Program-made: the position numbers and the translations under genes
Part shown: positions 42,702 to 51,502 of the stretch, piece after piece
Layout of the letters: every line of letters begins with the position of its first letter
Numbering within the stretch: the first letter of the stretch is position 1
The notes under the pieces: generated by a model
The model's input: only the letters and a program-made list of their open reading frames with translations
Database searches by the model: none
Told to the model about the DNA's origin: nothing
DNA from: CAWUEZ02 sp963921355
Lineage (GTDB): Bacteria; Pseudomonadota; Alphaproteobacteria; Thalassobaculales; Thalassobaculaceae
Direction of reading: 5' to 3'
NCBI GenBank assembly: GCA_963921355.3
Contig: OZ001190.1
Coordinates: forward strand, 1,984,001-2,048,000
DNA: 64,000 nt

Positions 42702-43871
42702 ATGAGCGCCACCATTTTCGGACCGCGAGTGATGTTGATCGGCGGCGGGTCCATCGGCCGAACGCCCGAGGTTCTCGAGAAGCTGCAGGTCGGCCGCCCG
42801 CTGATCGTAAGCGACCCTTTCATGGTCGAGTCCGGCCTGATCGAGCAACTGACCGGGCCGCTGCAGGCGGCGGGACTCAGCTTTGATATCTTCTCAGATA
42901 CCGTGCCGGATCCGACGACGACCGTCGTTGAAGCGGGCGCGGCGCGGCTCAGGAGCGGCAGCTTCGACGGCCTGATCGGCTTCGGTGGCGGCTCGCCCAT
43001 GGACACCGCCAAGGCCATGAACATCCTGGCGTCCCACGGCGGGAAGATGCGCGACTACAAGGTTCCGAACGGGGTCGACACCGCGGCGGTGCCGCTGCTG
43101 TGCATTCCGACCACCGCCGGTACCGGGTCCGAGGTGACGCGCGGCACGGTGATCACCGATGTCGAGAGCGACGAGAAGATGCTGATCATGTGCCTCGGCG
43201 CCCAGGCCGATGCCGCGATCGTCGACTACGAACTGACCATGAAGAAGCCGTTCCGGCTGACCGCCGACACCGGGATCGACAGCTTCACCCACGCGCTGGA
43301 AGCCTTCGTCAGCCAGAAGCGCAACCCGTATTCCGACAGCATGGCGATCGCCGCCATGCAGCGAATCGGAGCTCACCTCAAGACCGCCTGCCGTGAGCCG
43401 GACAACACCACCGCCCGCGAACAGATGATGCTGGGCGCGACCCAGGCGGGCCTCGCCTTCTCCAACGCCTCCGTGGCGCTGGTCCATGGCATGAGTCGGC
43501 CGATCGGTGCCCATTTCCATGTCCCGCACGGGCTCTCGAACGCCATGTTGCTGCCGACGGTCACCCGTTTCTCCCTCGACGCCGCCCTCGACCGCTACGC
43601 TGAGGCGGGGCGCCTGATCGGCGCGGCCGGCCCCGGGGACAGCGACGACAACGCGGCGCATAAGCTTTTGGACTGGCTGTACAGCACGAACGAGGACCTG
43701 GAGGTGCCGACACCGCCCGGCTTCGGGATCGCGGAAGCGAAGTGGAGCGGTCTGATGGAAACCATGGCCGAGCAGTGCATCGCGTCCGGGTCGCATGCCA
43801 ACAACCCGCGGATCCCCGAGAAGGACGAGATCGTCGAGCTCTACAAGCAGGTCTGGAGCGCCAATCGCTGA
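42702..43871 (+). CDS. Iron-containing alcohol dehydrogenase (group III)
   Basis: A 389-residue dehydrogenase. The NAD-binding GGGS motif is in LIGFGGGSPMDTAKAM, and PTTAGTGSEVTRGTVI follows. The metal ligands (one Asp and three His) lie in TADTGIDSFTHALEAFVS, VALVHGMSRPIGAHFHVPHG and the preceding strand. The substrate is a primary or lactate-like alcohol; not definable. Stand-alone gene with its own ATG at 42702 and AGGGGAG upstream. Confidence 0.9.
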   Translation: MSATIFGPRVMLIGGGSIGRTPEVLEKLQVGRPLIVSDPFMVESGLIEQLTGPLQAAGLSFDIFSDTVPDPTTTVVEAGAARLRSGSFDGLIGFGGGSPMDTAKAMNILASHGGKMRDYKVPNGVDTAAVPLLCIPTTAGTGSEVTRGTVITDVESDEKMLIMCLGAQADAAIVDYELTMKKPFRLTADTGIDSFTHALEAFVSQKRNPYSDSMAIAAMQRIGAHLKTACREPDNTTAREQMMLGATQAGLAFSNASVALVHGMSRPIGAHFHVPHGLSNAMLLPTVTRFSLDAALDRYAEAGRLIGAAGPGDSDDNAAHKLLDWLYSTNEDLEVPTPPGFGIAEAKWSGLMETMAEQCIASGSHANNPRIPEKDEIVELYKQVWSANR

Positions 43872-43983
43872 GGTCCCGGTCCCGGTCTCGGCCTAGCGGC
43901 CGAACCGGGATGACGGGAGTGTGTCGTTTGACCCGTCATCCCGGCGGAGCCCGCACCCCGATGCGGGCGACGGCCGGGACCCC
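43871..43983. repeat. Family C palindromic repeat
   Basis: Starts at the alcohol dehydrogenase stop codon. GGTCCCGGTCTCGG...CCGGGATGACG and CGTCATCCCGGCGGAGC...GGCCGGGACC form two hairpins, with the CCCGCACCCCGATGCGGG insert that is also found near 7560. Confidence 0.8.
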
Positions 43984-44050
43984 GCAGTCGAACCAGTAAA
44001 GCCGTCCTTCGAAATATCCTGATCCCGACCACTCTGTCGCTATCCAGCGA

Positions 44051-44068
44051 TTTTCATAAAACTGTCAT
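44051..44068 (+). promoter_or_regulatory. Candidate Pho box
   Basis: TTTTCAT-AAAA-CTGTCAT: two 7-base units 11 bases apart, compared with the PhoB consensus CTGTCAT-A(A/T)A(A/T)-CTGTCA(C/T). The second unit and the spacer match fully and the first unit in five of seven positions. It lies about 90 bases before the methyltransferase start in an AT-rich stretch. By chance such a match in a GC-rich genome is uncommon, but one site alone is not proof. Confidence 0.45.
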
Positions 44069-44154
44069 ACTTCTTAACGCTGCTTGGGTTAATGTCATGC
44101 TGCGCTGCAGCATCGCTGCGGCCGGTTCTGGCAATCACCACGCGCGTGAGCGGT

Positions 44155-45177
44155 ATGAAACCGATCGACTCGGCCGAAGACATTTCCGTTCTGGCCTTTG
44201 GCTTCATGGCATCGAAGGCGCTGTTCGCCGCCCTGCATGTTGATGTGTTCGGGGCGCTGGCAGCCGGCCCCAAGACCGCTGAGGAGTTGGCGGCGGCGAC
44301 CAAAGTGCCGGTGCGGCGCATGGAGACCCTGGTGACCGCGCTGATCTCAGTCGGCCTGCTCACCCGCGACGGCGCCCGGATCGCCAATGCGCCCGCCAGC
44401 GAGACGTATCTGGTGCGCGACAATCCGAACTACTTCGGCGACTACCTGCGCTTCCAGATCGACCGTCAGATGTACCCGTTCATGGAGAACCTGGACCGGG
44501 TTCTGGTCGGCGATATGGACGATGTCGAGTTCGGTTCCTACGCCGACTGGATGGCGGATCGCGGCCAGGCGGAGCTTTTCAGCCGATCCCAGCATTCGGG
44601 CTCGCTCGGCCCCGGTGCCGTTCTGGCCAAACGCCTGGCCCGCAGCGGCGCGCTGCCGGCCGATGTGGGCACGATGCTCGATGTGGGCGGTGGGTCCGGC
44701 GCGTTCTCGATCATGTTCTGCAAGCGCTTCGAGGCCCTGCGGGCGACCGTGCTCGACTTTCCGAACGTGATCGATGTCGGCAAGGCGTTCGTGGCCGAGG
44801 AGGGGCTGTCGGATCGGATAGATTTCGTCGCCGGCGACGGCACCAACGCCAACTGGCCGGTCGACCAGGACCTGGTTCTGATGAGCTATCTGTTCTCCGG
44901 CGTCCCGGGTGAGGCGATCCCGAAGCTGTGCGCCGACGCATACCGGGTGCTGAAACCCGGCGGGCTGGTGGCCGTGCACGATTTCATGGTCGGTGATGAC
45001 CGTTCGGGTCCGCCGCTGGCCGCCCTCTGGCAGTTGCAGCACATGGTCTACACGCCCGACGGGGTCGGTATGACGCCCGGCTTTGTCGGCGACGCCCTCA
45101 AGGCTGCCGGGTTCACCGTCGAACTGGACGACGACCTGATCCCCGGGATGACCCGCGTGATCACCGCGCGGAAATAA
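44155..45177 (+). CDS. O-methyltransferase (Methyltransf_2-like, winged-helix dimerisation domain)
   Basis: A 340-residue SAM-dependent enzyme. The N-terminal winged-helix dimerisation domain reads LHVDVFGALAAGPKTAEELAAATKVPVRRMETLVTALISVGLL, the catalytic domain has motif I LDVGGGSGAFSIMFCKRF, then FPNVIDVGKAF and VLKPGGLVAVHDF. This matches the acetylserotonin/hydroxyneurosporene O-methyltransferase group. ATG 44155 is chosen, with a GTG nine bases earlier as alternative. No partner pathway gene is adjacent; substrate unknown. Confidence 0.87.
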   Translation: MKPIDSAEDISVLAFGFMASKALFAALHVDVFGALAAGPKTAEELAAATKVPVRRMETLVTALISVGLLTRDGARIANAPASETYLVRDNPNYFGDYLRFQIDRQMYPFMENLDRVLVGDMDDVEFGSYADWMADRGQAELFSRSQHSGSLGPGAVLAKRLARSGALPADVGTMLDVGGGSGAFSIMFCKRFEALRATVLDFPNVIDVGKAFVAEEGLSDRIDFVAGDGTNANWPVDQDLVLMSYLFSGVPGEAIPKLCADAYRVLKPGGLVAVHDFMVGDDRSGPPLAALWQLQHMVYTPDGVGMTPGFVGDALKAAGFTVELDDDLIPGMTRVITARK

Positions 45178-45179
45178 GG

Positions 45180-45296
45180 TCCTTCGACACGGCACCCGGA
45201 TCGGGGTCCCGGCCGTCGCTTAGCTCCGCCGGGATGACGAAAAGAGAACGTCCCACATCGTCATCCCGGTTCGGCCGTTAGGCCGAGACCGGGACC
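45180..45296. repeat. Family B stub plus family C repeat
   Basis: The 119-base gap between the convergent methyltransferase and pyruvate kinase genes begins with CCTTCGACACGG (family B end) followed by two family C arms CCGGGATGACG / CGTCATCCCGG and ends GAGACCGGGACCTC right at the pyk stop. Confidence 0.75.
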
Positions 45297-46712
45297 TCAG
45301 GGGATGCGTTCGACCCGCAGGACGTTGGTGGATCCGGGGGTGCCCATCGGTACACCGGCGGTGATCACGACCTTGTCGCCGGACCCGCCGAACTCTTCGC
45401 GCTTGGCGATCTCGATCGCCCGCTGGACGATCGCCGAGAACCGTTCTTCCTTGGCAATGTGCACGGCGTGGATGCCCCAGGCCATGGCCAGGCGCCGCGC
45501 GGTCTTGATCGAGGAGGTGATGCACATGATCGGCACCGTCGGACGCTCGCGCGACATTCGCACGGTCGTCGACCCGGAGGTCGTGTAGGTCACGATGCAT
45601 CCGGCGTCGACGGTCTCTGCCACCTCGCGCGCCGCCAGGGTGATGGCGTCGGACACCGTGCGCTCGGGCGTCGGCTGATCGGCATGGGCTGCGGCCAGGT
45701 AGAACGAGTCCCGCTCAACCTGGTGGATGATGCTGTTCATCATGGCGACCGCTTCGACCGGGTACTGGCCGGCAGCAGTCTCCGCCGACAGCATCACCGC
45801 ATCCGCGTTGTCGTACACGGCGGTGGCGACATCCGACGCCTCGGCCCGGGTTGGCGCCGGTGCCGCGACCATGCTGTCGAGCATCTGGGTCGCGACGATC
45901 ACCGGTTTGCCCATGGCGCGGCAGGTCCGCACGATGCGCTTCTGGATCGGCGGGACTGTTTCCGGCGGCAGTTCCACGCCGAGGTCGCCGCGCGCCACCA
46001 TCACCGCGTCGGCGATCTCGACGATCTCTTCCAGCTTGTCGATACCGGCCGGCTTCTCAAGTTTGACCAGGATCGAGGCGCGCCCGGCGACCAGCTTCCG
46101 GGCCTCCGCCACATCCTCCGGGCGCTGCACGAAGGAGAGCGCAATCCAGTCGGCGCCCATATCGAGGGCAAACCGCAGATCCTTCTGGTCTTTCTTCGTC
46201 AGGGCCGAGAGCGGCAGCACCGCGTTCGGCACGTTGACGCCCTTGCGGTCTGAGAGCGGTCCGCCGGTGATGACTTCAGTTTCAGCCCGCGTTTTGTCGC
46301 AGGCCCTGACCCGCAGGCGGATCTTGCCGTCATCCAGCAGCAGATCGGTACCGACCTCCAGGGCGGCGAAGATCTCCGGATGGGGCAGGGTGACACGGTG
46401 CTGATCGCCGGGGGCGTCGGCCAGTTCGAGGACGAACGTGGCCCCGGTCTCCAAGGTCACCGGTCCGTTCTCGAAGGTTCCGATCCTGAGTTTCGGCCCC
46501 TGCATGTCGGCCATGATCGAGATCGGACGGCCGGTCTCTGCCTCGAGCTCGCGCACGATATCGTAGCGCGCCTGATGATCGTCGTGGCTTCCGTGGGAGA
46601 AATTGAACCGGAAGACATCGACACCGGATTTGAACAGGGTCGCGATGGTTTCGGCGTCCGAACTGGCGGGCCCGAGGGTCGCGACGATCTTTGTGCTGCG
46701 AAAACGTCTCAT
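45297..46712 (-). CDS. pyk: Pyruvate kinase
   Basis: A 471-residue glycolytic enzyme converting phosphoenolpyruvate and ADP to pyruvate and ATP. RRFRSTKIVATLGPASS opens the barrel; FRFNFSHGSHDDH holds the nucleotide-binding Asn/Ser/His; VARGDLGVELPPETVPPIQKRIVRTCRAMGKPVIVATQMLDSM is the signature block with the metal-binding Asp. The C-terminal domain ends TNVLRVERIP. I choose ATG 46712; an ATG at 46751 would add 13 residues that do not look conserved. Single gene with an AT-rich promoter region upstream. Confidence 0.95.
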   Translation of the reverse strand: MRRFRSTKIVATLGPASSDAETIATLFKSGVDVFRFNFSHGSHDDHQARYDIVRELEAETGRPISIMADMQGPKLRIGTFENGPVTLETGATFVLELADAPGDQHRVTLPHPEIFAALEVGTDLLLDDGKIRLRVRACDKTRAETEVITGGPLSDRKGVNVPNAVLPLSALTKKDQKDLRFALDMGADWIALSFVQRPEDVAEARKLVAGRASILVKLEKPAGIDKLEEIVEIADAVMVARGDLGVELPPETVPPIQKRIVRTCRAMGKPVIVATQMLDSMVAAPAPTRAEASDVATAVYDNADAVMLSAETAAGQYPVEAVAMMNSIIHQVERDSFYLAAAHADQPTPERTVSDAITLAAREVAETVDAGCIVTYTTSGSTTVRMSRERPTVPIMCITSSIKTARRLAMAWGIHAVHIAKEERFSAIVQRAIEIAKREEFGGSGDKVVITAGVPMGTPGSTNVLRVERIP

Positions 46713-46876
46713 CAGACTGATATCGCACGGTTTGATGACAAACGTAACCATAGAGCGATCGGAAAACGGTGTTTGAATTCCAGCCGCGCCGGCGCCCGCC
46801 GCCCGCGCTCGGTAGCCTCTTTTCTAACCGTTGCCATTAATATAGTTTGCTAGACAACCATTCCGTCGGAGTCAGC

Positions 46877-47866
46877 ATGTCTTCTTCCGGGGTCCATAGC
46901 GGGTCCGGCCCGACGCCGAGGATCGTCTGGATGGCCTATCTGGCGGCCTTTGCCGGCGTGTGCGGACACGCCTCCAGCGAGTTCGTGGTCAAGCTGACTC
47001 AGCTCCAGGGCGCGGAAGTCACGGTCTGGCGGTTCACCCTCGGCGGGCTGGCGCTGATCCTGGTTTCCCTGATGCAGGCCAAGATCCGCGATCTGATCTC
47101 GCCGCTGCGCCACGACTTCGTTCCGGTGGTTGGCCTTTCGATCGGCGGCATGGCGTTCGGCCAGTTCCTGTTTCACTGGGCGCTGGACTACGCCAGCGTC
47201 GTTCAGGTGGCGACCATGGTCACCACGATGCCGATCTTCGTGGTGTTCGTCGCCCGCGTTGTCGAGGGGACGACCATCACCGGCCCGAAGCTGGTCAGCG
47301 GCATCGGTGCGTTCCTGGGATGCCTGTTTCTCCTGACAGACGGGGTGTTGGAGCGGTTGGACGGCGACGGGAACTCGCTGCCCGGGATCCTGCTGGCGAT
47401 CGGCTGCGCGTTTATCGGCTCGATCTACCTCGTGCTGGTGCGGCCGTGGATCAAGAAGTACGGCGCGATCCGCATGACGACCTACACCTTCGCGCTCGGC
47501 GCGGTGGCCATGTGGCCCGTCGCCGGCGTGCTGTGGGGAGTCTGGGTCGATCCGCTGACCCTGTTCGATCGACCCACGGATCAGGCATGGGCCTTGATCA
47601 CGCTGGGGGTCTGGAACACCTGCATCGGTTTCATTCTCTGGCTCTGGGGGTTGGGTCACGTCCCCGACCCGGCCCGCGGCAACTATCTGTTCTTCCTGAA
47701 GCCGGTGATCGCCACGTTCCTCGCCTTCTTCATCCTGGGCGACACCATCACGATCCCGCAGATGCTGGCGATCCTGGCCATCACCGGGTTCGTGCTCGGT
47801 GAGATCTTCTACGACGACATTCGCGCCGTCTTCGGTCGTCGTCGTGAACAGCAGGAAGCGGACTGA
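46877..47866 (+). CDS. DMT-superfamily (EamA) transporter
   Basis: A 329-residue inner-membrane protein with about ten helices in two EamA halves: YLAAFAGVCGHASSEFVVKLTQLQGAEVTVWRFTLGGLALIL and GILLAIGCAFIGSIYLVLVRPWIKKYG. The C-terminal block has LGVWNTCIGFILWLWGLGHVPDPARGNYLFFLKPVIATFLAFFILGD, very close to the EamA consensus. Substrates of this family are metabolites such as amino acids. ATG 46877 has CGGAG upstream. An M20 peptidase starts 16 bases after its stop, so the two are one operon. Confidence 0.9.
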   Translation: MSSSGVHSGSGPTPRIVWMAYLAAFAGVCGHASSEFVVKLTQLQGAEVTVWRFTLGGLALILVSLMQAKIRDLISPLRHDFVPVVGLSIGGMAFGQFLFHWALDYASVVQVATMVTTMPIFVVFVARVVEGTTITGPKLVSGIGAFLGCLFLLTDGVLERLDGDGNSLPGILLAIGCAFIGSIYLVLVRPWIKKYGAIRMTTYTFALGAVAMWPVAGVLWGVWVDPLTLFDRPTDQAWALITLGVWNTCIGFILWLWGLGHVPDPARGNYLFFLKPVIATFLAFFILGDTITIPQMLAILAITGFVLGEIFYDDIRAVFGRRREQQEAD

Positions 47867-47882
47867 CCGGCCGGAGTCGACC

Positions 47883-49007
47883 ATGCAGACCCTGACCGCC
47901 GAGGCCATTCTCGAGCTGATCCGGAGCTGGGTCGAAATCGAGAGCCCGACCAACGCGCCCGATCGCGTCAACGCCGTGCTGGACCTTTGCGCCGAGCAGT
48001 TGTCGGCGATCGGTGGCGGCGTCGATCGCCGGTCGGGGACCGAGGGACTCGGTGACATCCTGGTGGTGCGGATCCCGGGCGAGCGCAACGGCCCCGGCGT
48101 CATGGTCCTGGGGCATGTCGATACGGTCCATCAGGTCGGGGCCCTGGCGGGTCCGCTGGCGTTCCGGCGCGAGGGTGATCGGGTCTGTGGACCCGGCATT
48201 TACGATATGAAGGGTGGCAACTGCCTCGCCGTCGCGGCCCTGCAGCATCTGGCGGCCACCGGCCGTCGCCCCAAGCTCGGTGTCACGGTCATGATGGTGC
48301 CGGACGAGGAGATCGGCAGCCCGAGCTCACGCGCCCAGATCGAAGCCGAGGCGGCGCGCTGCAAATACGTTCTTGTGCCTGAGCCGTCGGGCGAGGGTGG
48401 CAAGCTGACAACCGGGCGCTACGGGATCGCGCGCTATCATCTGCGCACCCGCGGCCGGCCCGCCCATGCCGGCGCCAACCACCAGGACGGCCGCAGCGCG
48501 ATCCGGGAAATGGCCCACCAGATCCTGGCGGTTGAAGCGATGACGGACTGCGACCGCGGCATCACTCTGAATGTCGGCAACATCCGCGGCGGTACCCATG
48601 AGAACGTCGTGCCGGTCGACTGTGAAGCCAAGGTCCTCGCCCTGGTTCCCGATGTTGCCGCGGAGGCGGAGGTGCGCACGCGCCTGCTGGCGCTGCGGGC
48701 GACAGATCCTAACATCGAATTCGAGGTGACCCCGGGCCTGTTCCGTCCGCCGTTCGAAATGACGCCGGCGAACCGGTCCCTGTATGAGCGGGCCCGGGAC
48801 CTGGCGCGGGAGATCGGCTTCGATCCGGGCTGGCGCTATGCCGGCGGCGGGAGCGACGGCAACTTCACCGGCGCCCTTGGGATCCCGACCCTCGACGGTC
48901 TGGGCGTAATCGGCAACGGTGCCCACACCCTCGAGGAACACCTGCTCTTCTCCAGTCTGGAGCCACGGGCACGGTTGTTCGAGCGTTTGTTCGAAACCCT
49001 GGATTAA
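47883..49007 (+). CDS. M20 family metallopeptidase (carboxypeptidase G2-like)
   Basis: A 374-residue zinc hydrolase. The first His/Asp pair is in VMVLGHVDTVHQ and the bridging Asp in GPGIYDMKGGN. The catalytic Glu is in MMVPDEEIGSP, and the dimerisation domain includes GRPAHAGANHQDGRSAIREMAHQ. The last His is in GNGAHTLEEHL. The closest type is glutamate carboxypeptidase (CPG2), which cleaves a C-terminal Glu from folates and other conjugates. ATG 47883 with CGGAG upstream. It is co-transcribed with the EamA transporter; a gamma-glutamyl cluster lies just downstream. Confidence 0.88.
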   Translation: MQTLTAEAILELIRSWVEIESPTNAPDRVNAVLDLCAEQLSAIGGGVDRRSGTEGLGDILVVRIPGERNGPGVMVLGHVDTVHQVGALAGPLAFRREGDRVCGPGIYDMKGGNCLAVAALQHLAATGRRPKLGVTVMMVPDEEIGSPSSRAQIEAEAARCKYVLVPEPSGEGGKLTTGRYGIARYHLRTRGRPAHAGANHQDGRSAIREMAHQILAVEAMTDCDRGITLNVGNIRGGTHENVVPVDCEAKVLALVPDVAAEAEVRTRLLALRATDPNIEFEVTPGLFRPPFEMTPANRSLYERARDLAREIGFDPGWRYAGGGSDGNFTGALGIPTLDGLGVIGNGAHTLEEHLLFSSLEPRARLFERLFETLD

Positions 49008-49042
49008 GATCTCGACGAGTATAGTTGTGTGCCGTCGAGGCG

Positions 49043-49588
49043 ATGGCCGACCCGAGTGACTTGATGCTGACCCGTGTTTCCGAAGCCGAAGTCGTTGAAT
49101 TGATGCCGGATCAGCTCGGCGAAGACGCGCTCGGCCGATTCGGGCAGTACTGGTATGCGCTGAAAGACCAGGAAGGCGGCGTTCCGGACCGTGCAGCCTT
49201 CGACCCGGCCCGGGTCATGGATCTGCTGGCCAACGTGATCATCGTTGAGCATCTCGGGGACGGGGACTTCCTCTACCGTCTGCTGGGGACCGGCGTCGAC
49301 CATTTCACCAGGGCCGCCTATACCGGGCTGCGTACCTCGGAAATCGCCGGGCACGGACCCGGCAACCGGATCCATACGCTGTTCAGCACCGCCATCGGGG
49401 CAGAACGGCCGGTCGGGACGGCGTTGCCCTATGTCGGCGAACGGTCGGTCTGCAAGTCCGTGCGGCAGATCGCGGCACCGTTCTGCGTCGGCGCGGAACC
49501 CGGCCAGATCATCTCGGTGATCGAGTTCGAGCTGCGGGAGAATACACGCCCGGCGCTGGTGGACCCCAGGCGGCGCAAGATCCTGTAG
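49043..49588 (+). CDS. PAS_5-like domain protein
   Basis: A 181-residue cytosolic protein. The pattern LGRFGQYWYALKDQEGGVPDRAAFDPARVMDLLANVIIVEHLGDGDFLYRLLGTGVD is the PAS_5 (DUF1446-like) sensory domain frequent in Rhodospirillales as I recall. No output domain is fused. ATG 49043 is used; an in-frame start at 49025 is possible. Transcribed in the same direction as the M20 gene but 35 bases apart. Confidence 0.75.
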   Translation: MADPSDLMLTRVSEAEVVELMPDQLGEDALGRFGQYWYALKDQEGGVPDRAAFDPARVMDLLANVIIVEHLGDGDFLYRLLGTGVDHFTRAAYTGLRTSEIAGHGPGNRIHTLFSTAIGAERPVGTALPYVGERSVCKSVRQIAAPFCVGAEPGQIISVIEFELRENTRPALVDPRRRKIL

Positions 49589-49633
49589 GCGGCGATCCCG
49601 CGTCGAACCGCGACCCCACTCGGCAGACGCCGG

Positions 49634-51098
49634 TTATGGGATCCAGCCGGCCGTCGCATAGGCCATTGCGGTGATCACCAGAATACAGACGACATTCAGA
49701 AGCAGGCCCGCTCTGGCCATCTGTGGGACGCTCACCTTTCCGCTCGAGTAGATGACGGCGTTCGGAGGTGTTGCGACCGGCATCATGAAGGCGCAGCTCG
49801 CTGCGAGCGCCACCGGAATCGCGAACAGTGTCGGTTCCCCGGAGAGGCCCGCGCCCAGCGTCGCGGCAATCGGGATGAAAACAGATGCCGTCGCCGTGTT
49901 GCTCGTGACCTCCGTCAGGAACACGACCACCGTCGTGACCAGCAATATCAGCGCAACCACAGACCAATCCGAGTATCCGGCAAGGATATCGCCGATCCAA
50001 CCGGCAAGGCCGCTGGTCTGAATTGCGGACGCGAGGCTCAGCCCCCCGCCGAACAGAATCAGGACGCCCCAGGGAAGGCGTTTTGCCGTTTCCCAGTTCA
50101 TCAGGAAGCGGCGCTTGCGAAGGTCGACCGGCACCAGAAACAGCGCGAGCCCGCCGAGGACGGCGATCACCGGGTCGGATAGCCGAAGGCCCGGAAGCAG
50201 GTTGGCGATCAACGGGCGCACGATCCACAGCGTCGCGACCGCCAGGAAGACGAGCGCCACAAGGCGTTCCGCACGTCGCAGGGGCCCGAGGCCTTCCAAC
50301 TCCCGTGCGATCAGGTCGGCTGTCCCTGGGATCGGCGCGCGATCCACATGGAAGATGACGCGGGTCAGCAGAAGCCAGGTTAGAAAGAGCAGTACGGCGG
50401 CAAGCGGGACGCCAAACAGCATCCATTGTGCGAACCCGATCTCGATGCCGTAGGTCTCGGACATGAAGGCGGCCAGCAGGGCGTTCGGCGGGGTTCCGAT
50501 CAGCGTGCCGAGCCCACCGATGCTGGCGGCATAGGCGACGCCGAGCAACAGGGCGGTTGCGAAATCCCCCGTGTGATCCTGGCTGACCGGTGCGCGTTCC
50601 CAGGAGTCCGGTCACCGAGAGCGCGATCGGCAGCATCATGATCGCTGTTGCCGTGTTGCTGAGCCACATGCTGAGGATCGCCGTGGCGACCATGAAGCCG
50701 CCCATCAGCAGGGACGGCGACGTGCCGACGCGCCTCAGGATGTTGAGCGCGATGCGGCGGTGAAGGTCCCAGCGCTCGACCGCCTTGGCGATCAGAAAAC
50801 CTCCCAGGAACAGGAAGATCAACGGATGCGCATAGGGCGCGGCGGCCGCATTCACGTCGGCGACGCCGAGAAGCGGGAAGGCGACGATCGGGACGAGGGC
50901 GGTCACGGCGACGGGCAGCGCTTCGGACACCCACCACGTCATCATCAAGGCCGCCGTCGCGGCCACCGCCCAGGCCCCGCCCGACAGGCCTTCCGGCGGC
51001 GAAAACAGCAGGAGGCCTCCAGCGATCAGCGGGCCCGCAACGAGGCCGACCAGCGGCCTGAGTTGGGTGTTGCCGACAATGGGCGGTGCGTCGGTCAT
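49634..51098 (-). pseudogene. DASS/SLC13-type anion:sodium symporter with one-base frameshift
   Basis: The upstream part (LVAGPLIAGGLLLFSPPEGLSGG ... LSNTATAIMMLPIALSVTGLL) and the downstream part (FATALLLGVAYAASIGGLGTLIGTPPNALL ... SNTATASVFIPIAATLGAGL) are the two halves of one SLC13 permease. They are in different frames. The length (1465 bases) is 3n+1, so one extra base fits. Removing one C from the CCC run at 50599-50601 (a G in the coding strand) gives a continuous LLERAPVSQDHTGDFATALLLG. SNT motifs in both halves are intact, as in functional carriers of dicarboxylates or sulfate. Either a real disruption or a homopolymer sequencing error. Confidence 0.85.
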
Positions 51099-51102
51099 CT
51101 TG

Positions 51103-51140
51103 TGGCGCGATCCGAACGGATGAGTCCCATCCCGTTTTCG
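51103..51140 (-). repeat. Family D element, partial copy
   Basis: The reverse complement of the last third of the 117-base family D element: GCGATCCGAACGGATGAGTCCC is shared with the far end of the copy at 38474-38590. It is directly upstream of the DASS gene, in its probable promoter region. Confidence 0.65.
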
Positions 51141-51146
51141 TCCCTG

Positions 51147-51485
51147 TCAGGTGGCCGGCGAGTACTCCGTCGGGGTGTCCTTTGCCAGGGCCATTGACTG
51201 GCTGAACTCGTCCTCGTCCATGAGCACGATCGCCTTCGAGTACTTGGCCAGGCCGAAGGAGTCGGTCAGGTGCAGGTTCGCCGCCAGGTGCACGTTGTCC
51301 GGCATCTCGTAGATTTAGACCATGTCGTACTCCCCGAACGTGCCGTATTGCGCGATCGGGGTGCCGCCGAAATCGGCGATCGCCTTGCGGTGAATGGCCG
51401 CCCGCTCGCGCATCGACGGCGTGTCGAGCATCGCCGCTTTCTGATCGTTCTCGTATTTGACCAGATACAGAACCTTGGTGCCCAT
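51147..51485 (-). pseudogene. GYD-domain protein with in-frame TAA
   Basis: A 113-codon gene. The first 56 codons read VLYLVKYENDQKAAMLDTPSMRER ... GGTPIAQYGTFGEYDMV, the GYD-domain pattern including the motif GEYD. Codon 57 is TAA (51315-51317). The frame continues IYEMPDNVHLAANLHLTDSFGLAKYSKAIVLMDEDEF to TGA at 51147. I would expect Trp at the stop (TGG), which would need two changes to become TAA. The gene sits 17 bases downstream of hyuB and ends 49 bases from the DASS gene, in the same direction. The family is of unknown function, with a dimeric alpha-beta barrel fold. Confidence 0.82.
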
Positions 51486-51502
51486 GTGTCTCTCCGCTTC
51501 TG

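Noticed and set aside
31950..45296. CRISPR array suggested by repeated CATCCCGG units
   Set aside because: Units are palindromic, unequal in length and spacing, and lack spacers; there are no cas genes.
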